Virus record (IMG/VR): IMGVR_UViG_3300036985_010228
Location: 1 to 64,000 of that record
Length of the DNA stretch: 64,000 bases
Reading direction: 5' to 3' (one strand)
DNA from: a virus
How positions within the stretch are numbered: position 1 is the stretch's first letter; each line of letters opens with the position of its first letter. The notes under the pieces were generated by a model that saw only the letters and a list, made by a program, of their open reading frames with translations, did no database searches and had not been told where the DNA came from. Shown here piece by piece: positions 1 through 8,045 of the stretch. Position numbers and translations under genes: made by a program.

Positions 1-135
1 GACTGCATGGATTGCTGGATTGGCTTGCACTGTGCGGGCGGGAGCCCGGCCTGTGAAAGCGAACGCGGCACTCAAGCTCACGCCGAATACGAGGAGGGCG
101 CTGAGTACGAGCGCAGTCAGTTCTTTGGACTTCAT
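1..135 (-). CDS. Truncated small exported or membrane-anchored protein (N-terminus only)
   Basis: Read from the minus strand, an ATG at 135 opens 45 codons without a stop and runs off the left edge. The protein begins with a short charged stretch (MKSKELTA), then a hydrophobic core (LVLSALLVFGVSLSAAFAF) ending in a plausible AxA-type signal-peptidase site or serving as a single membrane anchor. A purine-rich GAAAGGA lies about 8 nt before the ATG, a good Shine-Dalgarno site. No function can be assigned because only the leader is visible. It lies upstream of the minus-strand pair at 285-1439 and could be transcribed with it. Confidence 0.55.
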   Translation of the reverse strand, partial: MKSKELTALVLSALLVFGVSLSAAFAFTGRAPARTVQANPAIHAV

Positions 136-284
136 CACGAGATTCCTTTCAGTAGGGGCGCGCTCGAACGTGTAGCTTGCGCGCCTTGAGCCGTCTTCTT
201 GCCTGGTGCTGCCTCCTAGATTGGGGGTGTTAGATTGCAGACGAAATATGGGCCTATCGCCGCGTTATTCGCCTATAGCTGAAA
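136..284. promoter_or_regulatory. Gene-free gap with two CCTAT-type motifs
   Basis: This 149-base gap between two minus-strand genes has no convincing ORF. It contains two copies of a motif seen in other gaps of this window, GGCCTATCG at 251-259 and CGCCTATAG at 270-278, 19 bases apart. A promoter for the exported peptide is possible, but both motifs read on the + strand, so direction is uncertain. Confidence 0.25.
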
Positions 285-959
285 TCATGGGGCTTTGACG
301 ACCACGACCACTCGGTCCGGTGGGCTCACAATCCACGGGGCACAGGAGTGGTGGACCCAACCCACGTTCCCGCCGCCCCAGAGGACTTCTTCGGGGTGCT
401 CGTGCTCCACCACGTTCTCCCTACAGAAGACGCACCCTGGTCCGGGGTACTTCTGAGGGTAGAAGTGGCGGTCCTCCCCTCTACCACCCAGCCATTCTGT
501 GACCCTCTGGTAGAAGTCGAAGCAGAAGTCGGGCCTCTGGGTACTCACGCTCGGGTCGAAGAGCGGCGACATGGGGAATTTCTTCCCCGCCATTGTCCGC
601 CCAATGCGAGGGTCAACCTCGTAGAAGGTGGGGGCAAATCGCCTAGCGAGGTCCGAGAACACCGAGAGTGCAAACCGCTCGGCTTGTGTGCTGTCGGCTG
701 CCAGGGACCCGAACTTGTGGCCGGAGATCTGGTGCCGCTGTGCCCAGACCAAGTCGCGCTTCCACGTCCAACCCTCCGGGAGGTTCTCGCGAAGGACCAA
801 GACCTCAAGGGTCAGGTTGATCGCGTTGGAGATCCCCTCCCTTTCGGTCTTGTACTTGATCGAAAGCCACGGGACCTGCTCGGGTCGAACCTCACCAAGG
901 ACGTGCTCCTGGATCAGCCCGTGCGAATTGTTGAGCACCTCGGTGACGCTGGACATCAT
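285..959 (-). CDS. Hypothetical protein with a C-terminal Cys/His zinc-binding cluster
   Basis: This 224-aa protein is not recognised as a named family. The C-terminal part holds a CxxC pair (C176, C179) followed by His residues and an HHSC group (H203, H204, C206), which looks like a zinc-binding treble-clef or HNH-like cluster. The N-terminal two thirds are mixed alpha/beta without visible catalytic motifs. Two adjacent ATG codons (959, 956) could start it. It lies 9 bases downstream of the HNH endonuclease stop and is probably cotranscribed with it. It contains CATC twice at its start, unlike the core structural genes. Confidence 0.7.
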   Translation of the reverse strand: MMSSVTEVLNNSHGLIQEHVLGEVRPEQVPWLSIKYKTEREGISNAINLTLEVLVLRENLPEGWTWKRDLVWAQRHQISGHKFGSLAADSTQAERFALSVFSDLARRFAPTFYEVDPRIGRTMAGKKFPMSPLFDPSVSTQRPDFCFDFYQRVTEWLGGRGEDRHFYPQKYPGPGCVFCRENVVEHEHPEEVLWGGGNVGWVHHSCAPWIVSPPDRVVVVVKAP

Positions 960-968
960 CCCCGTGGC

Positions 969-1439
969 TCACTCTTCCGCTGACTTCAACCTGAACTCAG
1001 CCGGGAGAGTCTCCAACCACGCTAGATTGAGCTTCCAGGGGGAGCGGCTCCTCATGTTCCACTGGCGCATGGCCTGCTCGACGTGAGCCTCGACCTGGTC
1101 AGGCGTCCACTGGTTGACCTTGCCCAGGTGCATGAGGGCCAGGTGGCCACGCCCGACCGAGAGCGCCCGACCAATATGCCGAACCTCGTGACACGAGGGG
1201 CACAGGGCCTCCAGACCGACGAGCTTTTGAACGTGCCGGGAGTCGTTGTATTCCCACCGCTCGTGGGCTTCGACCGGGTGCTTGCGGCCCTTCCCCCCGC
1301 AGATCTCGCAGACGAAGCCAGCCCTCGCGTACACGCTCTGCCGGAGGTCGTCCCACCCCTTCTTGGACAGCAGGGAGCGGAGATTCCACCCCCAAGTGGA
1401 AGCCGGGACCAGTTCTGCGACGAGACGGGGTTCGCTCAC
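969..1439 (-). CDS. HNH endonuclease (phage free-standing type)
   Basis: A 156-aa protein with the phage HNH layout: a conserved SKKGWDDLRQSVYARAG segment, a CxxC zinc knuckle (C44, C47), the HNH-like EAHE (H59), a second knuckle (C80, C83) and H84/H88 of CPSCHEVRHIG. Family members cut DNA and act in homing or, in some phages, in packaging. I chose the GTG at 1439 because an AAGG lies 6-7 nt upstream and the homology-like region begins soon after. The reading frame stays open much further upstream, but only as an antisense shadow of the structural gene at 1542. It is divergent from that gene. Confidence 0.75.
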   Translation of the reverse strand: MSEPRLVAELVPASTWGWNLRSLLSKKGWDDLRQSVYARAGFVCEICGGKGRKHPVEAHERWEYNDSRHVQKLVGLEALCPSCHEVRHIGRALSVGRGHLALMHLGKVNQWTPDQVEAHVEQAMRQWNMRSRSPWKLNLAWLETLPAEFRLKSAEE

Positions 1440-1541
1440 GAAAGACCTTACGCGCCTCCCCGCAAGAGCGGACCCGCCAGGTCCCCCGGTTGCCAAGCTA
1501 TCAGAGCCCCATGTCGAACCCGTCTCCCCCGCTGAAAGAAC
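1440..1541. promoter_or_regulatory. Divergent intergenic region
   Basis: These 102 bases separate the HNH gene (minus) from the large structural gene (plus), so promoters for both directions should lie here. I see no clear -35/-10 pair and no strong hairpin. A purine run, GCTGAAAGAAC, directly before the ATG at 1542 can serve as ribosome-binding site for the plus-strand gene. Confidence 0.3.
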
Positions 1542-4500
1542 ATGACCGACACTCTCGACAAGCTCAAGAAGGCATTCGAGCAGGCGATCAGCACAGCCAC
1601 TGCGGTCCAGCCGTGGAACGAGCCGCTGACCCGTCGAGACGCCGTGCAGCCTGGGCAGGTTCTCACGACCCCCCTCGTTCAGGGTGGCCTCGGCTCGTGG
1701 ACGGGCTCCTCCGGGTTCCCCTACACGGGGACGACGGTCGCGGGCGTGCAGACCGGGGCTCAGCCTCCGGCCCGCAACTCGTTCGAGTTGGGTCTGGGTC
1801 TGCCTGGCGTTCCCGACGTGGACTTCGTCCCCTACGCGGCAGGTACCAACCGCTTCGGGGGCAAGGGTCCAGCACTCATCGGCCACCCAATCTCCTGGGA
1901 GGTCGTCGGCCCGACCCTGAAGTCGCCCTACTGCGACTGGCAGTGGCACGTTGACACGACCGGCCTGACCAACGACGTACTGACCCTGGAGGCGGGGCCG
2001 TACCCCATGCCCACGGGCGGCCTCCCCTCGAACATTTCGCCCCAAGCCTACGGCCCCAATCTCGCTGGGTTCGACGCTGTGGGCGGCCTCTACGTCCTGT
2101 TCACGTTCACGGGCGAGGGCTTCACGGGTTCTCTGGCAGGGGGGCGGACGCCCCTCACACCGGCCCCCAAGAGCTACCGGGCGTCCTTCGAGCTTTTCCG
2201 CGTCCTCAGTATCGACGCCCCGGCCCTCTCGATCGTGCTTCGTGGGGAGAAGCGGGTCGCCAGCGTGTTCCCCTTCGGTGGAGACGGCTGCCGGGCGATC
2301 ACGCTCGTTCGACCGAAGGTCACACGCCTCGCGGCGTTCCCTGTCCCCGTCGTCGGGCAGGTTCAGTCGAACCGGACGTTCGTGTTCCTTCCGCCGGAGA
2401 CGGCGGCCACGTCCGAGTTCATGCCGCCGAACAAGACGGCAGGGCTGGGGACATGGAGTACAGGCGGGTTCGACGTTGCGGGGACGATCCCTGGAGGCAA
2501 CACCAGCTACTACGGGAACCCCGCCAAGCTCCCGATCCCCCGGCCTGTGGCTCGGGTGGACGCAGAGATCCCGCTCGCACTCGTTCCCCCGCTCCGCGCA
2601 GACGAGTGGCAGATCAGCGTCCCGGTCGGAAGCGGCGAACTGAAGGTCGGTCGGATCGTTCGTATCTCGAACCTCACCGACAGCATTCCGTCCCAGGTCA
2701 GCCCGAACGCGAAGCACGCCTACGGCTACTTCGAGATCCGCTCGATCACTGTCGGGCCGCCCGACATTCTTTTCCTCGGGCGTGTGACGGAGGCGAACCC
2801 GGACACGGGCGAGGTCTTCTACGGTAACGGGCCGTTCGCTGTGACGGCTCCCGTTCCGGTCAGCTTGGAGGTCTACGAGAACGTCTCCACGATCTTCAGC
2901 GGCACCATGCTGAACCTGGAGAAGCTCGCGTCGGCGAGGCTCGTGAACCTGATCGACCCACGCACGGTCGGTCCCTCGATCACGCGCCGCGACACTGACG
3001 GGAGCCCAGTTCCGGCCTCGAAGCCGGACAGGGCGATCTTCAACACTCGTCTCGGGGAAGACCCAGGCAACCTCCTCGACCTCGGGTTCAGGACGGTCCT
3101 CTTCCCGGCGAAGGTCGTGGGCGGGAACGCGGTCCCCGACTTCGACAAGCCGATCGACTCGAACGAAGCCATGCTCGACCCCTCGGTGAGCGAGCGCCAG
3201 TACGTCGAGATCGACTACTCGGCGGGCGTCGCTTACCTGTCTCACACCCCTGCCGCTGGCAATCCAGCGTGCGAGGTTGCGCCCTCGCTCGCCCCGTTTG
3301 CGGCTGCAAACAACCCTCGGCAGGAGGTCGTCCTCTTCGCGGCGTGCGTGCCGTACTCAATGGAGGAGGGGCAGTCAGGGTCGGGCTTCAGGATCACCGG
3401 GTCGAGCCCTGACTCGATCGACGGCGGCCTCGGGGCAAACGACCTCGCGGACGTGTTCGGGCGTCGGATCATTGCGGAGCCCTACGGGGCTCTTCAGACG
3501 CTCGACCCGAGCACCGCTGCTCCGATCACGACGACGCTTTCGAGCCTCGGAGACATTCCGCCCTCGGGGTTCTTCTTCGTCGGCTACGCGCTGCCTGGGA
3601 CGATCTTCCCGACCCAGTACGGCCCCTACTACTACCAGTACACCGACGCTCCTCTGGGTCGAGTCCGCCTGAACGGGATCACCGGACCTGCGGGTGCAGT
3701 GCCGCTCGATCCAACCCTGCCGGACGGCTCCAAGATCGTCCTCCAGCGGTCGCTGCGGTCCTTCGCTCCGACGAACGCTTCTGCCGACACAGTTCGCGGG
3801 TCGTCCAAGAGGGTCAACACCCTCGCGTTCAAGAACGCGGACCTCAGCTTCGGGGCTGACGGCTCAGTCACGATCGAGCCTCGGGTCGTTGGGTTTGGAC
3901 TCGACGACGCCTACAGGCAGGGGCTCGCGGCTACGCCCGGTGTCGGGCGTGTCGTCGTCTCTGACGGCGGTCCAGTCGAGCTTCGTCCGGCAGGCTCCTC
4001 TGCCAACCCGATCTCGGACCTCCTGTTCCTTCCGGCTCAGGTTCGGTCCCGCTACGACCTCGGTGTGGACGGGACCGGCGACAAGGCCGGGTTCGACTTC
4101 CTTGGCCGTCGCTCGAACGTCTCGGCTGCCCCCTACGGTGGGATCGACAACTTCGCCGGGTTCATGGACCGGCGTGTGTTCGCTCCGCAGACCCTGCTCG
4201 GGTACACGATCCTCGGCGACCTGGCGAGTGGTGACCCGCACTTCAACGTGAGCGTCGTTGCTGCTGACCAGATCCACCTCACCACGGCGGGCAACCAGTT
4301 CCACGACGGCGGTGCAACCAATCGGACGCTCCTCGTCAACGACCTGGACTTGGTCCACCTGGACGGGCTCGGGGTCTACGTCTTCCACCAGGCAGTGGGT
4401 GGGTCCCCCGGCGACTACCTGATCCGCAATCTGGACGGGAGCGTTCCCGCTCTGGCCTTCCCAACCCCGGCGAAGGGCTGCCTGGCGTACCGCCCCCGGT

Positions 4501-5966
4501 TCGCCACGGGACGCAGCTTCGACGGTGGTGCAGTCCTCCCGGTCATGGGCGGGACGTGGATCACGTCACAGGGCGAGAAGCCCGCCCTTCGGCTCTACGC
4601 TGGCTCTGGCACCGTGTTCGGCGGCCCAGACGAAGGCGGGTCCACCGAGAGCCTGGAGTTCTGGTACAGGAGCCAGGACAAGACGCCCCGCTCGGACAAC
4701 TCGTTCGACACCTACGGACGGCTCCTCGGTGGGAGTGTGATCCTGAGCGCAGCCGACCTGTCGCTGCGCGGCCCCTACCTGACCCGCTCTCGGCAGGTCA
4801 GCAACCTCGGAGGCAATGCCTTCGCGTTGGGGCACGTCTTCGAGACCAGCACGATTGGGGTGTTGGCCCCAGACAGGTCCTTCGACTTCCTGTCGCTGCA
4901 CGCGAACTCAATGGGGACGCTGGTCGGGGCCTTCAACTACACGGTGATCGCTGCCGACACCGTTCGGTTGGCGACTGCCTCTCCTGGCTTCACGCACCGC
5001 AGGCTCTCGCTCAGTGGTGGCACCTTCGTAGACCTCACGTCCTACACGGGGGCCGGGGACCACATTGGCCTCTACCGCGTCATTGGGACAACCAATCCCG
5101 GCGGCGCAGGAACGGCTGACCTTCAGCTTCTTCGGCTGGACAACACGGTTCCGGCTCTGGACTTCGCGGGTCCCGCAACGGGCAGCAGCCAGGTCTTCAC
5201 GGCGGCCTACACCGGACTTGGGTTCGACAGCTACTACGACTTCGCGGGCGTTCTCCAGACGCACCAGCCCACCACAATGGTGGGCGTCGGAGAGGTCAAC
5301 ACCTCGGTCGGTCTCCACGTCTCTGGACCCGACCCGGTGATCGTCACTGGGGGCAAGGCGATCCGCGTTACCTCCCTGAACGGACTTGCCAATCAGGCGG
5401 ACGAGCGGTTCTCTGTTGGGCTCGACGGCACGACGACCGGATACGACTTCGGTTACGGGCAGTACAAGCTCAAGAACGTCGTCATTCCCATGTCCGAAGG
5501 CACTCCCGTCCTCAACGCGGGCGTCGCCGAGTGGGACCTCCAATACCTCGGGGGTGTCACTCAGTGGTACTCCCTTGCTAGCAGGAGTGAGGTCTTCTTC
5601 CCGCTCCACATTCCGAACGACTGTTCAATCGTGAACGTCCTCGTCGTCGTGACGCCGAAGAATGCAGTCCCTCTTGCTGTGAACCGTGTCCAAGCGCGTC
5701 TCCTGACGCTTGACCACGACTTCACGACCCCTGCGGTTCCGACCGCAACGATCATTGGCGAAGCCGCCGACGACGGGACTATCAACACTCAGGTGTTGGA
5801 CCTCCGAAATGCCCCCGGCCTCGGCTTCGGTGTGGACCAGGTGGTTGGCTACACCTCAGGCACGAAGGAGTGGGTCCTTCGGGTCATTTCTGGGAATGCT
5901 GGTCTGGGGGATCTCCTCTACTCGATCCAGGTCCAACTGAAGATCAACAGGCCCGCTCCCCTCTGA
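1542..5966 (+). CDS. Large virion structural protein (1474 aa), tail or appendage
   Basis: A 1474-aa protein rich in Gly, Ser, Thr, Pro and Asp, with beta-type composition and no enzymatic motif, typical of phage tail appendages or baseplate-associated proteins. It contains a duplicated domain of about 95-105 residues near 890-985 and 1118-1222. Both copies run FN(V/Y)xV(V/I)AAD, then a GLYV/GLYR strand, then a (N/D)LDGSVPAL or RLDNTVPAL strand and a Pro-Ala turn. The C-terminus after about residue 1290 looks like a separate small beta domain. It is followed after 7 bases by the papain-like protease, so the two are probably cotranslated. No fold can be named; assignment as structural is inferred from size, composition and neighbours. 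Confidence 0.75.
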   Translation: MTDTLDKLKKAFEQAISTATAVQPWNEPLTRRDAVQPGQVLTTPLVQGGLGSWTGSSGFPYTGTTVAGVQTGAQPPARNSFELGLGLPGVPDVDFVPYAAGTNRFGGKGPALIGHPISWEVVGPTLKSPYCDWQWHVDTTGLTNDVLTLEAGPYPMPTGGLPSNISPQAYGPNLAGFDAVGGLYVLFTFTGEGFTGSLAGGRTPLTPAPKSYRASFELFRVLSIDAPALSIVLRGEKRVASVFPFGGDGCRAITLVRPKVTRLAAFPVPVVGQVQSNRTFVFLPPETAATSEFMPPNKTAGLGTWSTGGFDVAGTIPGGNTSYYGNPAKLPIPRPVARVDAEIPLALVPPLRADEWQISVPVGSGELKVGRIVRISNLTDSIPSQVSPNAKHAYGYFEIRSITVGPPDILFLGRVTEANPDTGEVFYGNGPFAVTAPVPVSLEVYENVSTIFSGTMLNLEKLASARLVNLIDPRTVGPSITRRDTDGSPVPASKPDRAIFNTRLGEDPGNLLDLGFRTVLFPAKVVGGNAVPDFDKPIDSNEAMLDPSVSERQYVEIDYSAGVAYLSHTPAAGNPACEVAPSLAPFAAANNPRQEVVLFAACVPYSMEEGQSGSGFRITGSSPDSIDGGLGANDLADVFGRRIIAEPYGALQTLDPSTAAPITTTLSSLGDIPPSGFFFVGYALPGTIFPTQYGPYYYQYTDAPLGRVRLNGITGPAGAVPLDPTLPDGSKIVLQRSLRSFAPTNASADTVRGSSKRVNTLAFKNADLSFGADGSVTIEPRVVGFGLDDAYRQGLAATPGVGRVVVSDGGPVELRPAGSSANPISDLLFLPAQVRSRYDLGVDGTGDKAGFDFLGRRSNVSAAPYGGIDNFAGFMDRRVFAPQTLLGYTILGDLASGDPHFNVSVVAADQIHLTTAGNQFHDGGATNRTLLVNDLDLVHLDGLGVYVFHQAVGGSPGDYLIRNLDGSVPALAFPTPAKGCLAYRPRFATGRSFDGGAVLPVMGGTWITSQGEKPALRLYAGSGTVFGGPDEGGSTESLEFWYRSQDKTPRSDNSFDTYGRLLGGSVILSAADLSLRGPYLTRSRQVSNLGGNAFALGHVFETSTIGVLAPDRSFDFLSLHANSMGTLVGAFNYTVIAADTVRLATASPGFTHRRLSLSGGTFVDLTSYTGAGDHIGLYRVIGTTNPGGAGTADLQLLRLDNTVPALDFAGPATGSSQVFTAAYTGLGFDSYYDFAGVLQTHQPTTMVGVGEVNTSVGLHVSGPDPVIVTGGKAIRVTSLNGLANQADERFSVGLDGTTTGYDFGYGQYKLKNVVIPMSEGTPVLNAGVAEWDLQYLGGVTQWYSLASRSEVFFPLHIPNDCSIVNVLVVVTPKNAVPLAVNRVQARLLTLDHDFTTPAVPTATIIGEAADDGTINTQVLDLRNAPGLGFGVDQVVGYTSGTKEWVLRVISGNAGLGDLLYSIQVQLKINRPAPL

Positions 5967-5973
5967 GGACAGC

Positions 5974-6729
5974 ATGACCAAGTACGGCTGGAAGCCAGAC
6001 CTCCCCGACCACCGAGACCGTGTCTACGCAGCCCCCAGGCGCGCAATCGCGGTCCTGCCCCCGAAGGTTGACCTGCGACCCCTGTGCCCGCCGGTCTATG
6101 ACCAGGGGGACCTCGGAAGCTGCACAGGCAACGCAATCGCAGCAGCGTTCGCGTTCGCGAAGAAGAAGGAGGCTCCCAAGGCTCCCTTCATGACCCCCTC
6201 CCGCCTGTTCGTCTACTACAACGAGCGGGTCATGGAGCACACGGTCTCTCAGGACGCGGGGGCTCAGATCCGCGACGGAATCAAGAGCGTCGCCAAGCAG
6301 GGCGTCTGCTCCGAGAGCACCTGGCCCTACGTCCCCAAGGACTTCAAGAAGAAGCCCCCGAAGGCGGCCTACTCGGAGGCGCTCCTGAACCAGGCGCTCA
6401 GCTACGAGCGGGTGCTGCAATCGCTCGTGCAAATGCGGGTGTGCCTGGCCTCGGGGTTCCCGTTCGTCTTCGGCTTCTCAGTCTACGAGGGGTTCGAGAG
6501 CGACGCGGTCGCCAAGACAGGGAAGCTCATGCTGCCTGGCCCGAATGAGGCGGCTCTCGGTGGTCATGCTGTGCTCTGCGTGGGGTACAACGACGCCCAG
6601 CAGAGGTTCCTCGTCCGCAACTCCTGGGGCGCGGGCTGGGCTCGGAAGGGCTACTTCACAATGCCCTACGAGTACCTCCTGACCTCGAACCTGTCCGACG
6701 ACCTCTGGACGATCCGCACTGTGGAGTGA
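5974..6729 (+). CDS. Papain-like (C1 family) cysteine protease
   Basis: A 251-aa protein with all C1A landmarks: oxyanion Gln44 and catalytic Cys50 in YDQGDLGSCTGNA, catalytic His198 in LGGHAVLCVGYND, and Asn216 in VRNSWGAGW. It lacks a signal peptide and a long inhibitory propeptide, so it is a compact bacterial/phage-type member that may be active immediately on folding. It sits between a giant structural protein and a membrane protein, which suggests a role in virion protein maturation, entry or lysis. This is inference. SD AGGA lies 4 nt before the ATG. Confidence 0.88.
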   Translation: MTKYGWKPDLPDHRDRVYAAPRRAIAVLPPKVDLRPLCPPVYDQGDLGSCTGNAIAAAFAFAKKKEAPKAPFMTPSRLFVYYNERVMEHTVSQDAGAQIRDGIKSVAKQGVCSESTWPYVPKDFKKKPPKAAYSEALLNQALSYERVLQSLVQMRVCLASGFPFVFGFSVYEGFESDAVAKTGKLMLPGPNEAALGGHAVLCVGYNDAQQRFLVRNSWGAGWARKGYFTMPYEYLLTSNLSDDLWTIRTVE

Positions 6730-6732
6730 GGC

Positions 6733-7176
6733 ATGGAACTCTGGAACCAACTGTTCTCGTCACCGACCATTCTCATTGCCGCTCTTCTGATCGGCACTCT
6801 CGGGGAGGTCGTGAAGCGCGCCGTGGACTCGAAGGAGATCGAGCAACGGATCGCCGACTTTCATGCGGACCCCAAGTCCGGTCCGCAGCCTGTTCTGTGG
6901 CAACGGGTCTTCTACTACACGCTCCCGGCCCACTCAGTCCTCATGGGGGTCGCACTCGGATTCGTGCCGTGGCTCCCCGCTGTGGCGGCTCTTGAGCGCC
7001 CAGGGTACGAACTGGCCGCCCGTCTTGGCACCTACACCATGGCAGGGATCTTCTGCAAGATCGGGTATGACCTGATCATTTCGACCGCGAAGCGCGCCCT
7101 CAAGAAGAACCTGTCGAGCAGCAGCCGCTCCACCCCGCCTCCTCCTCCTGCTCCGGCAGACGGCGGAAACGGCTGA
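6733..7176 (+). CDS. Small integral membrane protein, holin-like
   Basis: A 147-aa protein with three hydrophobic stretches at about residues 9-27, 59-87 and 95-116, and a hydrophilic Ser/Pro-rich tail ending in a run of prolines. Size and topology fit a three-span holin-like protein, but sequence alone does not prove pore formation. It starts 3 bases after the protease stop, so the protease and membrane protein form a pair. A comparable three-span protein with a long charged tail occurs at 14133-14723. No endolysin is visible nearby, so a structural or anchoring role is also possible. Confidence 0.6.
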   Translation: MELWNQLFSSPTILIAALLIGTLGEVVKRAVDSKEIEQRIADFHADPKSGPQPVLWQRVFYYTLPAHSVLMGVALGFVPWLPAVAALERPGYELAARLGTYTMAGIFCKIGYDLIISTAKRALKKNLSSSSRSTPPPPPAPADGGNG

Positions 7177-7179
7177 TGC

Positions 7180-7195
7180 GCCGCCCCTCGGCGGC
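7180..7195 (+). terminator. GC-rich hairpin after the protease/membrane-protein pair
   Basis: Perfect 6-bp inverted repeat GCCGCC / GGCGGC with a CCTC loop begins 3 bases after the stop codon at 7176. There is no T-tract, so it is a weak or factor-assisted terminator or an RNA 3' stabiliser. Confidence 0.5.
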
Positions 7196-7197
7196 TA

Positions 7198-7205
7198 GCC
7201 TATGG
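7198..7205 (+). promoter_or_regulatory. CCTAT-type motif, possible phage promoter element
   Basis: GCCTATGG follows directly after a hairpin and precedes the ATG at 7231 by about 26 bases. Similar (C/T)CTAT(A/C) words lie in other intergenic gaps at 19832, 31103, 37953, 44258, 48247 and 62168. Shared position suggests a promoter element, but no standard -35 box is evident. Confidence 0.3.
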
Positions 7206-7230
7206 ACTCGGGACGTAGAGTAAGCGAGCG

Positions 7231-8034
7231 ATGAGAATCTACGCGGACATTTCTCGACTTCCGAACGTCGGTCCCGAACTGGCCTCGGTGATCATTCAGG
7301 TGGCCCCTACCCCTCCGGTAGGAAGCGCACCTGTTCCGGTCAACGGGAAGTTCTACGTGGACCTGCCCGAAGGCGTTGCTCCTCCTCGGATTGACCTGGG
7401 GTCGAAGCTGCTTGGCCCTGCCCCGGCCAACGTCGTCCCAGCGATCTTCGCCGGGCTCCTCGCGAAGTACTCCAAGTACAGCTTCGTCCAATACAACGCC
7501 CTGCTCACGTCAGCCGACGTGGCGGCCCTTGACCTCGCAGCGACATTCCCGGCGAGCGCAGGTCCGCCGCCCCTCTCGTGGGCTACGCGGGCTCAGGTGG
7601 GCCGTGGGGCCGGTCCTGACGCGGGCCTGGCCCCCAACTCGGTCGCGGTCCTTCCGCAGAACAACACGACCTCCCCGGCTCGCCCTGGGCTGCTCGTCAC
7701 CGACACGATCGACATTTCGGCGGACATTCCCGCCGGGACCACCGAGTTCCTCGTCTACTGGAAGATCCACGAGTACGTCGTCACGGCGGACGTGCTCGAC
7801 TACGACAGCCCGACTCCTGGGGCGAACGAGGCTGCCCTCAAGCAACTCGTCGAGGTGGATCAGTCCCCCGTTGACTTTGCGGTCTATCTCTCGGCCAATG
7901 ACGGTGGGGGGTACTCTCCTGTGGGCCGCCTGATTCCGTGTGCGGTCTGTGACCCAGGCACGAAGATCCGACTCGCCTTCGTGAACACCTCCACCACCAA
8001 GCGTTACGTCGCGTCCTACGCGCTGCTCTACTGA
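7231..8034 (+). CDS. Virion-associated protein, unknown fold
   Basis: A 267-aa protein with no transmembrane segment or catalytic motif. It has alternating beta-like hydrophobic segments and a C-terminal region with a CxxC pair (CAVCDPGTKIRLAF). Its position, after a terminator-like hairpin and 11 bases before a 1839-aa structural gene, suggests a tail or baseplate accessory. Translation initiation has only a weak purine stretch (AAGCGAGCG) upstream. Not recognised as a known family. Confidence 0.65.
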   Translation: MRIYADISRLPNVGPELASVIIQVAPTPPVGSAPVPVNGKFYVDLPEGVAPPRIDLGSKLLGPAPANVVPAIFAGLLAKYSKYSFVQYNALLTSADVAALDLAATFPASAGPPPLSWATRAQVGRGAGPDAGLAPNSVAVLPQNNTTSPARPGLLVTDTIDISADIPAGTTEFLVYWKIHEYVVTADVLDYDSPTPGANEAALKQLVEVDQSPVDFAVYLSANDGGGYSPVGRLIPCAVCDPGTKIRLAFVNTSTTKRYVASYALLY

Positions 8035-8045
8035 GGCGAAGACTC

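Noticed and set aside
1440-3245. Long minus-strand open frame that would extend the HNH protein to 758 aa
   Set aside because: It runs antisense through the well-supported structural gene at 1542, has Arg/Asp-rich low-complexity composition typical of GC-rich shadow frames, and the HNH homology begins only near 1439 where a Shine-Dalgarno occurs.
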